Assembly (NCBI RefSeq): GCF_011758745.1
Contig: NZ_JAANOV010000001.1
Location: forward strand, 3,162,001-3,226,000
DNA: 64,000 nt
Source of the DNA: Amycolatopsis granulosa
GTDB lineage: Bacteria; Actinomycetota; Actinomycetes; Mycobacteriales; Pseudonocardiaceae
Direction: 5' to 3'
Shown here: piece by piece, positions 24,641 to 33,452 of the stretch
Layout: each line of letters begins with the position of its first letter
Numbering within the stretch: the stretch's first letter is position 1
Position numbers and translations under genes: made by a program
Notes under the pieces: model-generated
Database searches by the model: none
What the model saw: only the letters and a program-made list of their open reading frames with translations
Told to the model about the DNA's origin: nothing

Positions 24641-25671
24641 GCGCGCACCAGCTTCCGGTACCAGCCGAAGGACCCCTGCGGGGTGCGGTGCCGCGTTTCG
24701 TGGTCCACGTGCACAAGACCGAATCGCGGCGCGTATCCCGTGGACCATTCGAAATTGTCCAGCAACGACCAAACAAAATACCCGCGGACTTCGACTTCCG
24801 CCGTTCTGACCGCGCCGACGGACCGCGGGTGCGCGTCCAGGAAGTCGATGCGCTCGCCGTCCTGGATCCCGTCGAGGCTCGCGCCGTTCCCGGTCAGGTG
24901 GGCCGGTGGCAGCTTCGCACCGTGCCGGTCAGGCAGCCCGACCAGCAGCGCACGCAGCGTACCGGACATGCTCGGCGAGCCGTTGGTGGCCCGCGGGAAA
25001 CCCGCGATCTCGCGGAGCTCGAACGGTAGCGGATTGCGATGGTTTACGCCGTAGAAATCGGGCGGTTGCGCTATGGTGGGCAAGTCGTCGACATGACCGG
25101 GGGGAAGGAGCGACACGATTTCCGCGGGATAACTCCCGAGTAGCAGCGGATCGGAAAACGTGTGGTTGAGCAACGCATCGAGCCATCGGACGGCCTCGTG
25201 ATCGGCTGCGGTGCCTGAAGCGGGCCACACTGGACAGTGGCGATCGGCGGTGCCGACGCTCGTCGCGCCCGCGGCCCGCAACGCCTGGACCGCGAGGCGG
25301 TGACCGAGGTGTTGGCGGTGCGCGTCGGGAGCGGCGTCGAGCAGGAGGTTCCGGCCCCGCGCGTACTCACCGATCGCGTACCCGAAGATCGTCGTCACCA
25401 TCGGCTCGTTGAGGGGGATCCACATCCGCACGCGATCAGCGAATCGCTCGCCGAGGACCGGGGTGTACTCGGCGAACCGGTGCGCGGTGGCCCGGGACCG
25501 CCACCCAGCGGCGTCCTCAATGGGCTGCGGGGTGTCCCAGTGGTAGCCGGCCGCCACCGGCGCGATGCCCGCCGGCCGCGCGACGTCCTCCGGCCGGCGG
25601 TGGTAGTGGTCGCACGCGAGGTTCTCCACGGGCGGCGTCCCTTCCCCGGGCGCAACGTGAAAATTCCTCAA
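24637..25671 (-). pseudogene. Decayed GH1 beta-glucosidase (truncated, deleted, active-site Glu lost)
   Basis: The 344-residue frame clearly belongs to glycoside hydrolase family 1 (WIPLNEPMVTT, GVNHRNPLPFEL, GYFVWSLLDNFEWSTGYAPRFG) but is damaged in three ways. The first 40 or more residues of the usual N-terminus are missing. The region between CDHYHRRPEDVAR and AGYHWDTPQPIEDAAGW lacks roughly 50 residues, including the strand with the RFSVAWPR-type motif. The nucleophile motif ITENG reads LTGNG, with Gly (GGG) where Glu (GAG) is expected. The acid/base NEP is intact. The frame is still open and coupled to the transporter, so the decay is probably recent, or the protein has a non-hydrolytic use. 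Confidence 0.8.
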
Positions 25672-25750
25672 ATACTAGCCCGTCCCCTCCCGCCGGGGAA
25701 GTAGTCGTCAGCGCTAAAGTCCCAGTTCAGAGCATCAGAAGGAGCACAAC

Positions 25751-26374
25751 GTGTCGGAGACCCAGGCGGCCACGCCGCTTCGCCGGCAGCCGGTCCAGCA
25801 GCGCAGCGCGAAGCGGGTCGAGCAGATGCTCGACGCCAGCGCCGTGCTGATCGACGAGGTCGGTTACGACGCGTTGACCACCACGTTGATCGCCAAGCGC
25901 GCCGGTGTCGCGGTCGGCTCGCTCTACCAGTTCTTCCCGGACAAGCGGGCGGTCGTGCGGGCGCTGACACAGCGCAACCTGGACCGGTTCGTGCACGCGG
26001 TGAGCGAGCGGCTGACCCGCGAGGACCCGCGGCACTGGTGGGACGTGGTCGACTCCGTGCTGGACATCTACCTGGAGATGCACCGGACCGTGCCGGGGTT
26101 CGCCAAGGTGCACTTCGGCGACGTGGTGGACCGCCAGCTGCTCGACGACAGCCGGGACAACAACCGGGTCATCGCGGACTCGCTGGCCGATCTCATCGCC
26201 AAGTACATCGACCTCAACGCACCGCGCCTGTCGCTGGCGATGACGGTCGCGATCGAGGCCGCGGACGGGCTGCTCAAGCTGGCCTTCCACCGCGACCCCG
26301 ACGGTGACCCGGAGATCGTCGGCGAGACGAAGCACCTCATCAAGGGTTACCTGGCTTCGCGCCTGGGGGAATGA
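25751..26374 (+). CDS. TetR-family transcriptional regulator
   Basis: This 207-residue protein starts at GTG 25751 behind AGAAGGAG. The N-terminal helix-turn-helix (about 16-65) reads RSAKRVEQMLDASAVLIDEVGYDALTT, then IAKRAGVAVGSLYQFFPDKRAVV, a standard TetR pattern. The C-terminal ligand domain is helical (VVDSVLDIYLEMHRTVPGF). A TAAAGT -10 lies at 25715-25720. It is divergent from the glucosidase remnant, which it may once have controlled. Downstream are the DnaA boxes and a convergent PLP-enzyme gene. The ligand is unknown. Confidence 0.9.
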   Translation: MSETQAATPLRRQPVQQRSAKRVEQMLDASAVLIDEVGYDALTTTLIAKRAGVAVGSLYQFFPDKRAVVRALTQRNLDRFVHAVSERLTREDPRHWWDVVDSVLDIYLEMHRTVPGFAKVHFGDVVDRQLLDDSRDNNRVIADSLADLIAKYIDLNAPRLSLAMTVAIEAADGLLKLAFHRDPDGDPEIVGETKHLIKGYLASRLGE

Positions 26375-26414
26375 TCCGGCCGCCACGCATCAGTTCCGCA
26401 GACGCCCACCTGGA

Positions 26415-26444
26415 TTGTCCACAGGGGTGTGGACATGTGGACAA
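26415..26444. other. Cluster of DnaA boxes
   Basis: TTGTCCACA (26415-26423) and its exact inverse TGTGGACAA (26436-26444) match the DnaA-box consensus of high-GC actinobacteria, with TGTGGACAT (26428-26436, one mismatch) between. The first and middle boxes also form a perfect 8-bp hairpin, TGTCCACA-GGGG-TGTGGACA. The group sits between two convergent stop codons. A third perfect box lies at 26757-26765. Confidence 0.6.
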
Positions 26445-26445
26445 G

Positions 26446-27633
26446 TCAGCCGAAGCTCTGGTTCTCGCCGCGGTAGGTCGGGACGACGCGCGCCACCCGC
26501 CCGTCCACCAGGACGTGGTACTCGCTGAATCGCTCGGCGAGCTCACCGGCCTTGGCGTGGCGCATCCACACCCGGTCGCCGATCCGCAGTTCGCGGGCGG
26601 TTTTGCCGGTCACCGGCGTCTGCACCTCCCCGGCGCCCTCGAAGGGCAGCAGCCGCAGACCCGCCGGCAGGCAGGGCGACGGCAGGCGGGTCGCGGAGAC
26701 GGGTCCGGACGCCACGAAGCCGCCCGAGTAGAGCGTGGCGATGCCGCGCGTGGGCTTGTGGACAACCGGGAGCGCGAACAGAAGCGCGGGCTGTGGACGG
26801 AACCGCGAGTACCCGTCGAAGAGCGTGGAACCGATGAGCGCCGAGCCGGCCGCGACCTCCGTGACCACCTGTTCGGCACGGGTCAGCTCGATGCTGCCGC
26901 TGCCACCACCGTTCACGAACTCCAGGTCGGCGACCTCCCGCACCGCCGCCACCGCCGCCGCGCGGCGGCCGGACAGCTCGGCCGACGACCGGCGCTGCAT
27001 CCAGCGCACCAGGACGTCGGCGACGTGGCCACCGGTGGCATCGCCGAGCCCGGCGATCTGACCCTCGTAGGCCATCAGCCCGGTGAGCCGGAACCCCGGC
27101 CGCGCGGTGATCTCCCGAGCCAGGGCCGCGGCCTGCCGCGGGCTGCGCACCGGGGAGCGCCGCGTTCCGACGTGCAGGAACGGCAGCGGCCGCCAGGATG
27201 CGTCGAGCTCCAGGCACACCCGGATCTCCGGGTGGTCGTGACCGGTTGCCGAGGCCACGAGGTCCAGGTGCGCGGTCGAGTCGACCATGATCGTGATCGT
27301 CGCGCGGGCCCGGTCGTCGGCCGCGAGGGCACGCAGCGCGGCGAAGTCGGCCGTCGGGTACGCGACCAGGATGTCGTCGCTCGTGCCCAGGCGGGCGTGC
27401 CAGAGAGCCTCCGCCAGCGAGTAGCACATGAGGCCGGCGAACCCGGGCGTGGCGAGGGCGCGTTCGATCAGGAAGCGGCAGCGCACGGACTTGCTGACCA
27501 GACGGACCGGCACACCCGCGGCGCGCCGGACCAGGTCGGCGGCGTTGGCGTCGAATGCGGCCAGGTCGACGACGGCGAGCGGCGGATCGAGGTCCTTCGT
27601 CGCCGTGTCGTACGTGGTCGCGGTCGCCTTCAT
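26446..27633 (-). CDS. PLP-dependent amino acid deaminase/aldolase (D-threonine aldolase-like)
   Basis: This 395-residue protein of the alanine-racemase fold (fold type III) has K48 in VRLVSKSVRC as the PLP-binding lysine. It has the DLAAFDANAADLVRRAA helix before it and EFVNGGGSGSIELT as the phosphate-binding loop. The C-terminal beta domain ends RFSEYHVLVDG, resembling the metal-binding end of D-threonine aldolases and related deaminases. The start is leaderless-like (TACGGT, 6 nt, ATG). It is divergent from an FAD-dependent lactone oxidase, a pairing I recall from other actinobacteria. The amino-acid substrate is not known. Confidence 0.85.
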   Translation of the reverse strand: MKATATTYDTATKDLDPPLAVVDLAAFDANAADLVRRAAGVPVRLVSKSVRCRFLIERALATPGFAGLMCYSLAEALWHARLGTSDDILVAYPTADFAALRALAADDRARATITIMVDSTAHLDLVASATGHDHPEIRVCLELDASWRPLPFLHVGTRRSPVRSPRQAAALAREITARPGFRLTGLMAYEGQIAGLGDATGGHVADVLVRWMQRRSSAELSGRRAAAVAAVREVADLEFVNGGGSGSIELTRAEQVVTEVAAGSALIGSTLFDGYSRFRPQPALLFALPVVHKPTRGIATLYSGGFVASGPVSATRLPSPCLPAGLRLLPFEGAGEVQTPVTGKTARELRIGDRVWMRHAKAGELAERFSEYHVLVDGRVARVVPTYRGENQSFG

Positions 27634-27639
27634 GCCAGG

Positions 27640-27686
27640 ACCGTACGTCAGAACCCCTTGAAACGCGAAACCTCTTCACCTACGGT
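27640..27686. promoter_or_regulatory. Divergent promoters of the PLP enzyme and FAD oxidase genes
   Basis: Plus strand: TTGAAA (27658-27663), 17 bp, TACGGT (27681-27686), a consensus-spaced sigma-70-type promoter for the 27719 gene. Minus strand: TACGGT (27645-27640) lies 6 nt before ATG 27633, a leaderless arrangement for the PLP enzyme. Confidence 0.55.
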
Positions 27687-27718
27687 GTCGGCACTCCACA
27701 CGGACGGGTGAGCACTTC

Positions 27719-29035
27719 ATGAACCGCTGGCAGAACTGGGCGGGTACCGCGAGCGCGGACCCGCAGCGCGTCCACACTCCGCGCAGCGCCGCCGAGATCG
27801 CCGAGGTCGTCACCGGCGTGGCCGCCCACGGCCGTCGCGTCCGCGCCTGGGGCAGCGGACACTCGTTCACGCCGATCGCGGTCGCCGACTCGGACGCCAT
27901 CGACCTCCGCGGGTGGACCGGCATCGCCGCCGCCGACGCCGGCACCCATCACGTCACCGTGCGGTCCGGCACCACGATCCGCCGGCTCAACGCCGAGCTG
28001 GACGGGCTCGGGCTGGCGCTGAGCAACCTCGGCGACATCGACGCGCAGACCATCGCGGGAGCGGTGTCGACCGGGACCCACGGCACCGGCGCGCGCCTGG
28101 GCGGGCTGGCCACGCAGATCGTCCAGCTGGAACTCGTGCTGGCCGACGGATCGGTGGTCACCTGTTCGGCCGACCGCGAACCCGACCTGTTCGCCGCCGC
28201 CCGGGTCGGGCTGGGCGCCCTCGGAGTGATCACGCACGTGACCCTCCAGTGCGAACCGGCCTTCGCGCTCGCCGCGCAGGAACGCCCGGAACCGCTGGAA
28301 CAGGTGCTCGAAGGCTTCGACACCTTCGCCGCGGAGAACGACCACTTCGAGTTCTACTGGTTCCCGTACGGGAAGAACGCGCTGGTCAAGCGCAACAACC
28401 GGCTGCCGGCGGGCGAAGTGAAGCGGCCGTTGAGCCGGGCCCGGCAGTTCTTCGACTACGACATCATGGAGAACCTCGCGTTCGGCGCGTTGTGCCGGAT
28501 CGGGCGCGCGATGCCGCGACTGGTGCGGCCGCTCGGCCGGTTCGCGTCGTCGGTGCTGTCCGCGCGCGAGTACTCCGACACCTCGCACCGCGTGTTCGTG
28601 ACGCAGCGCGGTGTGCGGTTCGTGGAGTCGGAGTACGCGGTGCCGCGGGAGTCCGTGCACGAGGTGCTGCGCGAGTTGCGGGCTCTGGTGCCGCGGCTGG
28701 AGACCCCGGTGGCGTTCCCGGTCGAGGTGCGGGTCGCCGCGGCGGACGACATCTGGCTGTCCACCGCCTGCGGCAGGGACTCCGCCTACATCGCGATCCA
28801 CCAGTTCACCGGGATGCCCTATCGCGAGTACTTCGCCGGCTTCGAGTCGATCGTCGCGGCGGTCGGGGGCCGTCCGCACTGGGGCAAGATGCACACGCTG
28901 GACGCTGCCGTGTTGCGTGAGCGCCACCCGCACTTCGACGACTTCGTGAAGGTGGCGCACCGCTGCGACCCGGCTGGCGTGTTCCGCAACTCCTATGTGG
29001 ACCGTGTGCTGGGACCGCTTCAGTCGTGCCAGTAG
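27719..29035 (+). CDS. FAD-linked D-arabinono-1,4-lactone oxidase-family enzyme
   Basis: This 438-residue oxidoreductase has an N-terminal PCMH-type FAD domain (about 15-180): RVRAWGSGHSFTPIAVADSD, in which the SGHS His is the usual covalent flavin site, then AGAVSTGTHGTGARLGGLA. The C-terminal ALO domain ends with PHWGKMHTLDA, the family's HWGK motif. Members oxidise aldonolactones or polyols with oxygen or another acceptor. The start is ATG 27719, with GGACGGGTGAG upstream and a good promoter 33 bp away. Its last 16 nt overlap the convergent ADP-ribosylglycohydrolase-like gene. Confidence 0.9.
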   Translation: MNRWQNWAGTASADPQRVHTPRSAAEIAEVVTGVAAHGRRVRAWGSGHSFTPIAVADSDAIDLRGWTGIAAADAGTHHVTVRSGTTIRRLNAELDGLGLALSNLGDIDAQTIAGAVSTGTHGTGARLGGLATQIVQLELVLADGSVVTCSADREPDLFAAARVGLGALGVITHVTLQCEPAFALAAQERPEPLEQVLEGFDTFAAENDHFEFYWFPYGKNALVKRNNRLPAGEVKRPLSRARQFFDYDIMENLAFGALCRIGRAMPRLVRPLGRFASSVLSAREYSDTSHRVFVTQRGVRFVESEYAVPRESVHEVLRELRALVPRLETPVAFPVEVRVAAADDIWLSTACGRDSAYIAIHQFTGMPYREYFAGFESIVAAVGGRPHWGKMHTLDAAVLRERHPHFDDFVKVAHRCDPAGVFRNSYVDRVLGPLQSCQ

Positions 29036-30360
29036 CGACGGATCCACAGTGGATCCTGCGGCGCTCGCGGTCCGAACTCCACGAGCAGATCCCGCGTCAG
29101 TACCTCGATGACCTCGTACAGGTCGAGCGCCGCGAGCAGGCCGCGCGGCACGGTCTCGATACCCCACCGGGCACCGGCGAGCGCGCCGGCCAGCATGCCG
29201 GTCGCGGCGGTGTCCCCATCGTGATTCGTCGCGACGGACAAGGTTTCCCGCACGTAGTCGGTGACGACGACCGCGTACACCGCGGCGCCGAGCGCCTGCG
29301 CGCCGGTGGTGATCCCGCCGAAGGTTTCGGTCAGCTGCTCCGGTGACGCCGGTGCCTCGACGGTGCGGGCGAGTTCGATCGCGGCGTCGATGGCCTGGAT
29401 CACCGGCGCGGCTTCGGGCTGGTTCACCCGCCGGGCCGCGGCGATGGCCGCCGGCAACGGCTGTCCCCGCAGGAGCTGTTGCAGCAGAACGACGAATGCC
29501 CCTGTGGCCAGGTGATCGTCCGGCCGGGGATGGGTGAGGCGAGCGCTGTCGACGCCGACCTTGAAGCCGAGCGCAGGATCGTCCGACCACAACGCGAGGG
29601 GCACGCTACGTGCGACGCACCCGGGTCCGAGGCAGCGCGCGATGTCCTGCTCCTCGCGCGCGTGCCGGATCAGCATCGTGGCGAGGGTGTCGTCGGCGGA
29701 CCGCCGGTCGAACATGTCCCGGTGCCGCACGAGCCAGCCGGTGTTGCGGTACTCGTGCGGCAGGGGGCCGAACAGGTCGTCGGGCGGGAATCCCTGGGTG
29801 ACCGCCCAGCGCCGGTATCCCAGGGTCACGTGCATCGCCGGGTTCGTCGTGAGCGGCGGGCCGGGAGTGGCCCGGTCGGCGGCATGCGGACCGATCAGAG
29901 ACTCGGCGGTGAACAACATGAGCTGCGTGTTCGCCGAGACCATCGCGACGCCGTTGGGGAACACCGGCTCGGTGAACCACCGCGCGCTGTGGTGTCGCAG
30001 CGCTTCGGCGCCCACCGCGCTGACCCGGTGGCCCATCGCATCGCCGAGTGCAGCCGCGAAAACCGCGCCGAGGAAACGGCTCTCGATGCCCGGCTGCCCG
30101 CGGAGCCGCTGCCCGGTGCGGTGGTCGGCCAGCATGATCTCCCGCTGGCGCTGCAAGTACTCGGCCTCCGCGTCCGCAGGCGGGTCGACCTCGAGGTGGT
30201 GCAGGTTGTAGTCGGTTCCCTCCGGCCGCTGCTCCAGGCCGAACGGGGCCCGGTCCACGTGCCGCATCGTCCACTCGTAGTGCCAGTCCGACATCTTCCT
30301 CGCCCGGCGGCGGGCCTCGTCAGCGGGCCACCCGGCGATCTCCATGCTCTCCTGCGTCAT
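29020..30360 (-). CDS. ADP-ribosylglycohydrolase-fold protein with degenerate metal site; putative immunity
   Basis: This 446-residue protein starts at ATG 30360, overlapping the stop of the toxin-like gene (ATGA). Residues 1-90 are an extra charged N-terminal segment. The ARH/DraG fold follows (GAVFAAALGDAMGHRV at about 99-113). Catalytic members carry TDDT and a late GDxDxT set to hold two magnesium ions. Here the first site reads SANT (142-145) and the second GDTAAT (382-387), so of the four key Asp only D383 survives. Hydrolase activity is therefore unlikely. Its place directly behind a polymorphic-toxin-like gene suggests a binding or immunity role, which is inferred. Confidence 0.78.
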   Translation of the reverse strand: MTQESMEIAGWPADEARRRARKMSDWHYEWTMRHVDRAPFGLEQRPEGTDYNLHHLEVDPPADAEAEYLQRQREIMLADHRTGQRLRGQPGIESRFLGAVFAAALGDAMGHRVSAVGAEALRHHSARWFTEPVFPNGVAMVSANTQLMLFTAESLIGPHAADRATPGPPLTTNPAMHVTLGYRRWAVTQGFPPDDLFGPLPHEYRNTGWLVRHRDMFDRRSADDTLATMLIRHAREEQDIARCLGPGCVARSVPLALWSDDPALGFKVGVDSARLTHPRPDDHLATGAFVVLLQQLLRGQPLPAAIAAARRVNQPEAAPVIQAIDAAIELARTVEAPASPEQLTETFGGITTGAQALGAAVYAVVVTDYVRETLSVATNHDGDTAATGMLAGALAGARWGIETVPRGLLAALDLYEVIEVLTRDLLVEFGPRAPQDPLWIRRYWHD

Positions 30361-33300
30361 CCCAGGTACTTCCTGCCGTGCCATTCGACCGGATTCCTCA
30401 TGCCGGCGCCGGGCTCCATCAACACGATCTTGCCCATCCAGAAGACGTTCCTGCTCTGCGCGCCGTCGAGGTGGGGCGGCCGAAAGAGGTCCGCGATCTC
30501 GCGCGGGCGGGGGTAGCCGGGGTGGTTCGTGTCCTCGGCTTCGCCGAGGGTGCGCAGGATGTCCTGGGCCTGCCGGAGCTCGCTCTGGTGCCACCGGATC
30601 CGCCGCTCCAGCTCACCGGCTCGCCGCTGGCCGGCGAAGTCCTGGCTCTCCGTCAGCCGCTGGTGCTCCGCCTGCATCTGCGCAAGCACGGCCTTGGCCT
30701 CGGCGATGCCCGCACGGAGGCGGGGCATGATCGTCTGCTGGACGTCCCGGTGGTGGGAGAACTCGTAGTCCGCGCGGGCCCAGGTGTAGCTGCCGACGTC
30801 GCTGTTCGCCTTGAGGTGGATGAACTCCACGTTGTTGCGCCGGTAGTAGCCCTCCATGTCCCGGTTGAACATCGCGGCGAGCCCCTGCCCCTGTACGGCC
30901 CGCCGCAGGTTCAGCGAGGAGTGCTCGACCACGAACCGGTCCTCGCCGTAGCGGCTGAAGGTCCGGCGGAACCCGCCCACCTCCCTGCCGTGCACGTCGA
31001 AGATGGCGCCCTGCACGGTGAGGTGGGCGGCACCTCCGGTGACACCGGTGACCTCGATGCGGTAATCGCCGTACTGCCGGTCGTAGACCGCGCCGAAGGC
31101 GTCGCGCGCGGCGTCCTCGTTCAAGGAGACGCCCTCGTCCGGGAACAGGTCCTCGAGCCGCGGCATGGTGTCGTAGTCGGGCGGGGTGTCCGGTTCCCGC
31201 GCCTCGCCGTGCTCGCCGGGAACCGGTGTGTCCGGCTCCGGACCGGGGGTCGCGGAGTTGTCCGGGAAGTAGTGCCGCGGAACGTCCGGCGGATCCGCCG
31301 GACGGTGGCTGGCCGGATCCGGCCGGCTGCGCAGGTCCGCGGGCTGGGCGGTCCGGGGCGCGACCGCGTGGTGCGGCGGCTCCGGCGCGCGCGGCGGGGT
31401 GGCCGGTGGCGGCTGGAGCCAGGACGGCGGTAGCGAGGTGGGGTGGTGCGGCGAGGCCGGGGTGTGCGGCGCAGCCGGTGGTGGCGGAGCCACCGGGTGC
31501 GGCGGTGGCGGGGTGTGGGCCGGGGCGGACGACCCCCACCGCGGGGCCGCGTTCTCCGGCGGCCGGCTGGGCGGCCCGTCCGGGCGGCCCTGGGCCGGGG
31601 GATGGTCCGGCCGTGGAGCCGGCGTTCCGTGCGTCCACGCCGGCTGAGCGGGCCGATGGCCGGCGCGCGGTGGCGGGGCGCCGTGATGGGGTGACGGACC
31701 GTCGGCCCGGGTTTCCGGTGGGCTGCCCGTCCGTGGTGCTGCGGTCCCGTGCGGCGGCACCGGCCCCCTGTCCGTGCGCGGCGCGGTGTGGGTGCTTCCG
31801 GCCGAGGCGCCGGGGTGATGCGTCGGCGGGGTGTTCGGCCCCGGTGCGCGCGCCGGATCCGGAGCGCCGCTGTGACTCCGCGGCGTACCGGCATCCGCTG
31901 GCGCGCCGGTGGCCCGGCCCGGCGGTCCCTCCGATGTGGACGGTGTACGGCCGTGGCCGTCGGGGGTGCGGACAGGCGCACCGCCCTCCGGCACGGACGG
32001 GGCACGGCCGGGTGTGGGGGAGGCTGAGTTCGCAGCGCCACCGGAGGCGGTCCCGCCCATCCGCTCGGCGCCGCCGAAAGGTGCCCTGGGCTGTGCCGGG
32101 GACGCCGGGGCGCCGGCGGAACCGGCGGGCTGAGCTGGCGGGTTCACCGGCCCACCGCTGCCGGCCGGCCCGAAGGACTGCGGCGCGGCCGGCGCGGGCG
32201 AGCCCTGTACCCAGCCCGGCTCGGACGGAGCGTACGCGGTGCGCGCGGCGAGGTCGTCGATCGTCGACGCGGACTGCCGGGACACGTAGTCGTCGGGTGC
32301 GGGCTGGCGCGGCGGCTGGGCCGGTCCACCGCCGCCGGAGTTGCCAGCAGCGCCGGGAGAACCGGTGCCCGGACCACCGGAGCCGCCCTGATCGCCACCT
32401 CGGGGACTGGCGGGCCCGAGCGCCGGGGGCGCACCGCCGCCGGAGCCATCCACGCGCGGACCGCCGTCCGGTATGTCTTCGCCCAGCGTGCGCATGTCGG
32501 CGACCCGCGAACGAACATGGCCCTGCACACCGCCGGTCTCCAGGTCCGACGCACCGCCGAACACACCGCCGGAGGCACCGTAGGCGATGTCCTTCGCAGA
32601 CAACTTGTCGAGATCACCGGTGACGGCAGCCTGCCCGACCGTGCTCGCCACACCTTCGAGGGCGCCGCGGACACCACCGCGGACGGACGCGTCGAGCAGC
32701 TGCCCCGCGGTGCTCGACACGCCCCGGGTGGCGCCCTTCGCGATGCCGAGGCTCGCCGCGCTGACCACCCCGTCGACCGCACCACCGACCGCCGCGTCCT
32801 TCGTCTTGCCTTCGTCCCAGTCCTTGCGGTTGCCCTCGGCCATCTGGTAGCCCTGGATGCCGGCATCCAGGGCCAGTGAGATGCCCATGTTGACGGCGAT
32901 CTGCTTGAGCACCGCCATCGCGACGCCCTTGACGCCCATCGTCATCAGCTTCTGGACCAGCATCCGGAAGATCTGCTGGATCGCGGCGCGCGCACCGGCC
33001 TGCGCGACGGGGATGGCGGCTGACGACCCGCCGAAGGTGATCGCGGCCATCGCGAGGGCGTACGCGATGAACGCAGCCGTGATGATCAGCGTCGCGATGA
33101 TCATCAGCTTGCCGTACTCGACCTCGTTCGCCGCGTCGCCACAGGCGTCGCTGAGCGCCTGGCACACCTTCTGCAGGGACGGGAAGTGGGCCTTGTCGCC
33201 CTCGACGAACTTCTTCGCGTCGTCCATGAAGGCCTTGGCGCCGTCGCCCGTCCACATGACCTTCCCGTCCGGCGGGTTGGGCGTCTGCTCCATCAACGTC

Positions 33301-33452
33301 ACGAAGGCGCGCTGCACGTCGGCGGCCCCCTGGGCCGCCGCGGCCCAGCCGTCACGCAGCACGCGCAACAGGTCCTCGTTGCCCTCCGGCCACTCCTGAC
33401 CGGCCACGATCGAGGCCAGCGGCTTGAGCCAGTCCGGGATCTCGATCGCCAC
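30357..33452 (-). CDS. WXG100/CpnT-type polymorphic toxin-like protein with GNAT-like C-terminal domain
   Basis: This 1031-residue protein starts at GTG 33452 (TAGTG overlap with the WXG100 gene). Residues 1-130 form a helical WXG-like domain (VMWTGDGAKAFMDDAKKF). A hydrophobic, Gly/Ala-rich segment follows (about 115-330; LMIIATLIITAAFIAYALAM), as in CpnT-type channel domains. Residues about 330-770 are a long Pro/Gly/Ala/His-rich low-complexity linker. Residues about 790-900 look like a GNAT acetyltransferase core: VQGQGLAAMFNRDMEGYYRR (Q/RxxGxG/A-like loop at about 854-857), then FIHLKANSDVGSYTWARADYEF. A coiled-coil-like tail runs from about 905 to 980. It is probably exported by a type VII system. 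Toxicity is inferred. Confidence 0.78.
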   Translation of the reverse strand: MAIEIPDWLKPLASIVAGQEWPEGNEDLLRVLRDGWAAAAQGAADVQRAFVTLMEQTPNPPDGKVMWTGDGAKAFMDDAKKFVEGDKAHFPSLQKVCQALSDACGDAANEVEYGKLMIIATLIITAAFIAYALAMAAITFGGSSAAIPVAQAGARAAIQQIFRMLVQKLMTMGVKGVAMAVLKQIAVNMGISLALDAGIQGYQMAEGNRKDWDEGKTKDAAVGGAVDGVVSAASLGIAKGATRGVSSTAGQLLDASVRGGVRGALEGVASTVGQAAVTGDLDKLSAKDIAYGASGGVFGGASDLETGGVQGHVRSRVADMRTLGEDIPDGGPRVDGSGGGAPPALGPASPRGGDQGGSGGPGTGSPGAAGNSGGGGPAQPPRQPAPDDYVSRQSASTIDDLAARTAYAPSEPGWVQGSPAPAAPQSFGPAGSGGPVNPPAQPAGSAGAPASPAQPRAPFGGAERMGGTASGGAANSASPTPGRAPSVPEGGAPVRTPDGHGRTPSTSEGPPGRATGAPADAGTPRSHSGAPDPARAPGPNTPPTHHPGASAGSTHTAPRTDRGPVPPHGTAAPRTGSPPETRADGPSPHHGAPPPRAGHRPAQPAWTHGTPAPRPDHPPAQGRPDGPPSRPPENAAPRWGSSAPAHTPPPPHPVAPPPPAAPHTPASPHHPTSLPPSWLQPPPATPPRAPEPPHHAVAPRTAQPADLRSRPDPASHRPADPPDVPRHYFPDNSATPGPEPDTPVPGEHGEAREPDTPPDYDTMPRLEDLFPDEGVSLNEDAARDAFGAVYDRQYGDYRIEVTGVTGGAAHLTVQGAIFDVHGREVGGFRRTFSRYGEDRFVVEHSSLNLRRAVQGQGLAAMFNRDMEGYYRRNNVEFIHLKANSDVGSYTWARADYEFSHHRDVQQTIMPRLRAGIAEAKAVLAQMQAEHQRLTESQDFAGQRRAGELERRIRWHQSELRQAQDILRTLGEAEDTNHPGYPRPREIADLFRPPHLDGAQSRNVFWMGKIVLMEPGAGMRNPVEWHGRKYLG

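Noticed and set aside
29040..29056. 17-bp palindrome GGATCCACAGTGGATCC near the end of the ADPRH-like gene
   Set aside because: It lies within coding sequence, has a 1-nt centre and no T-run, so neither a terminator nor an operator is supported.
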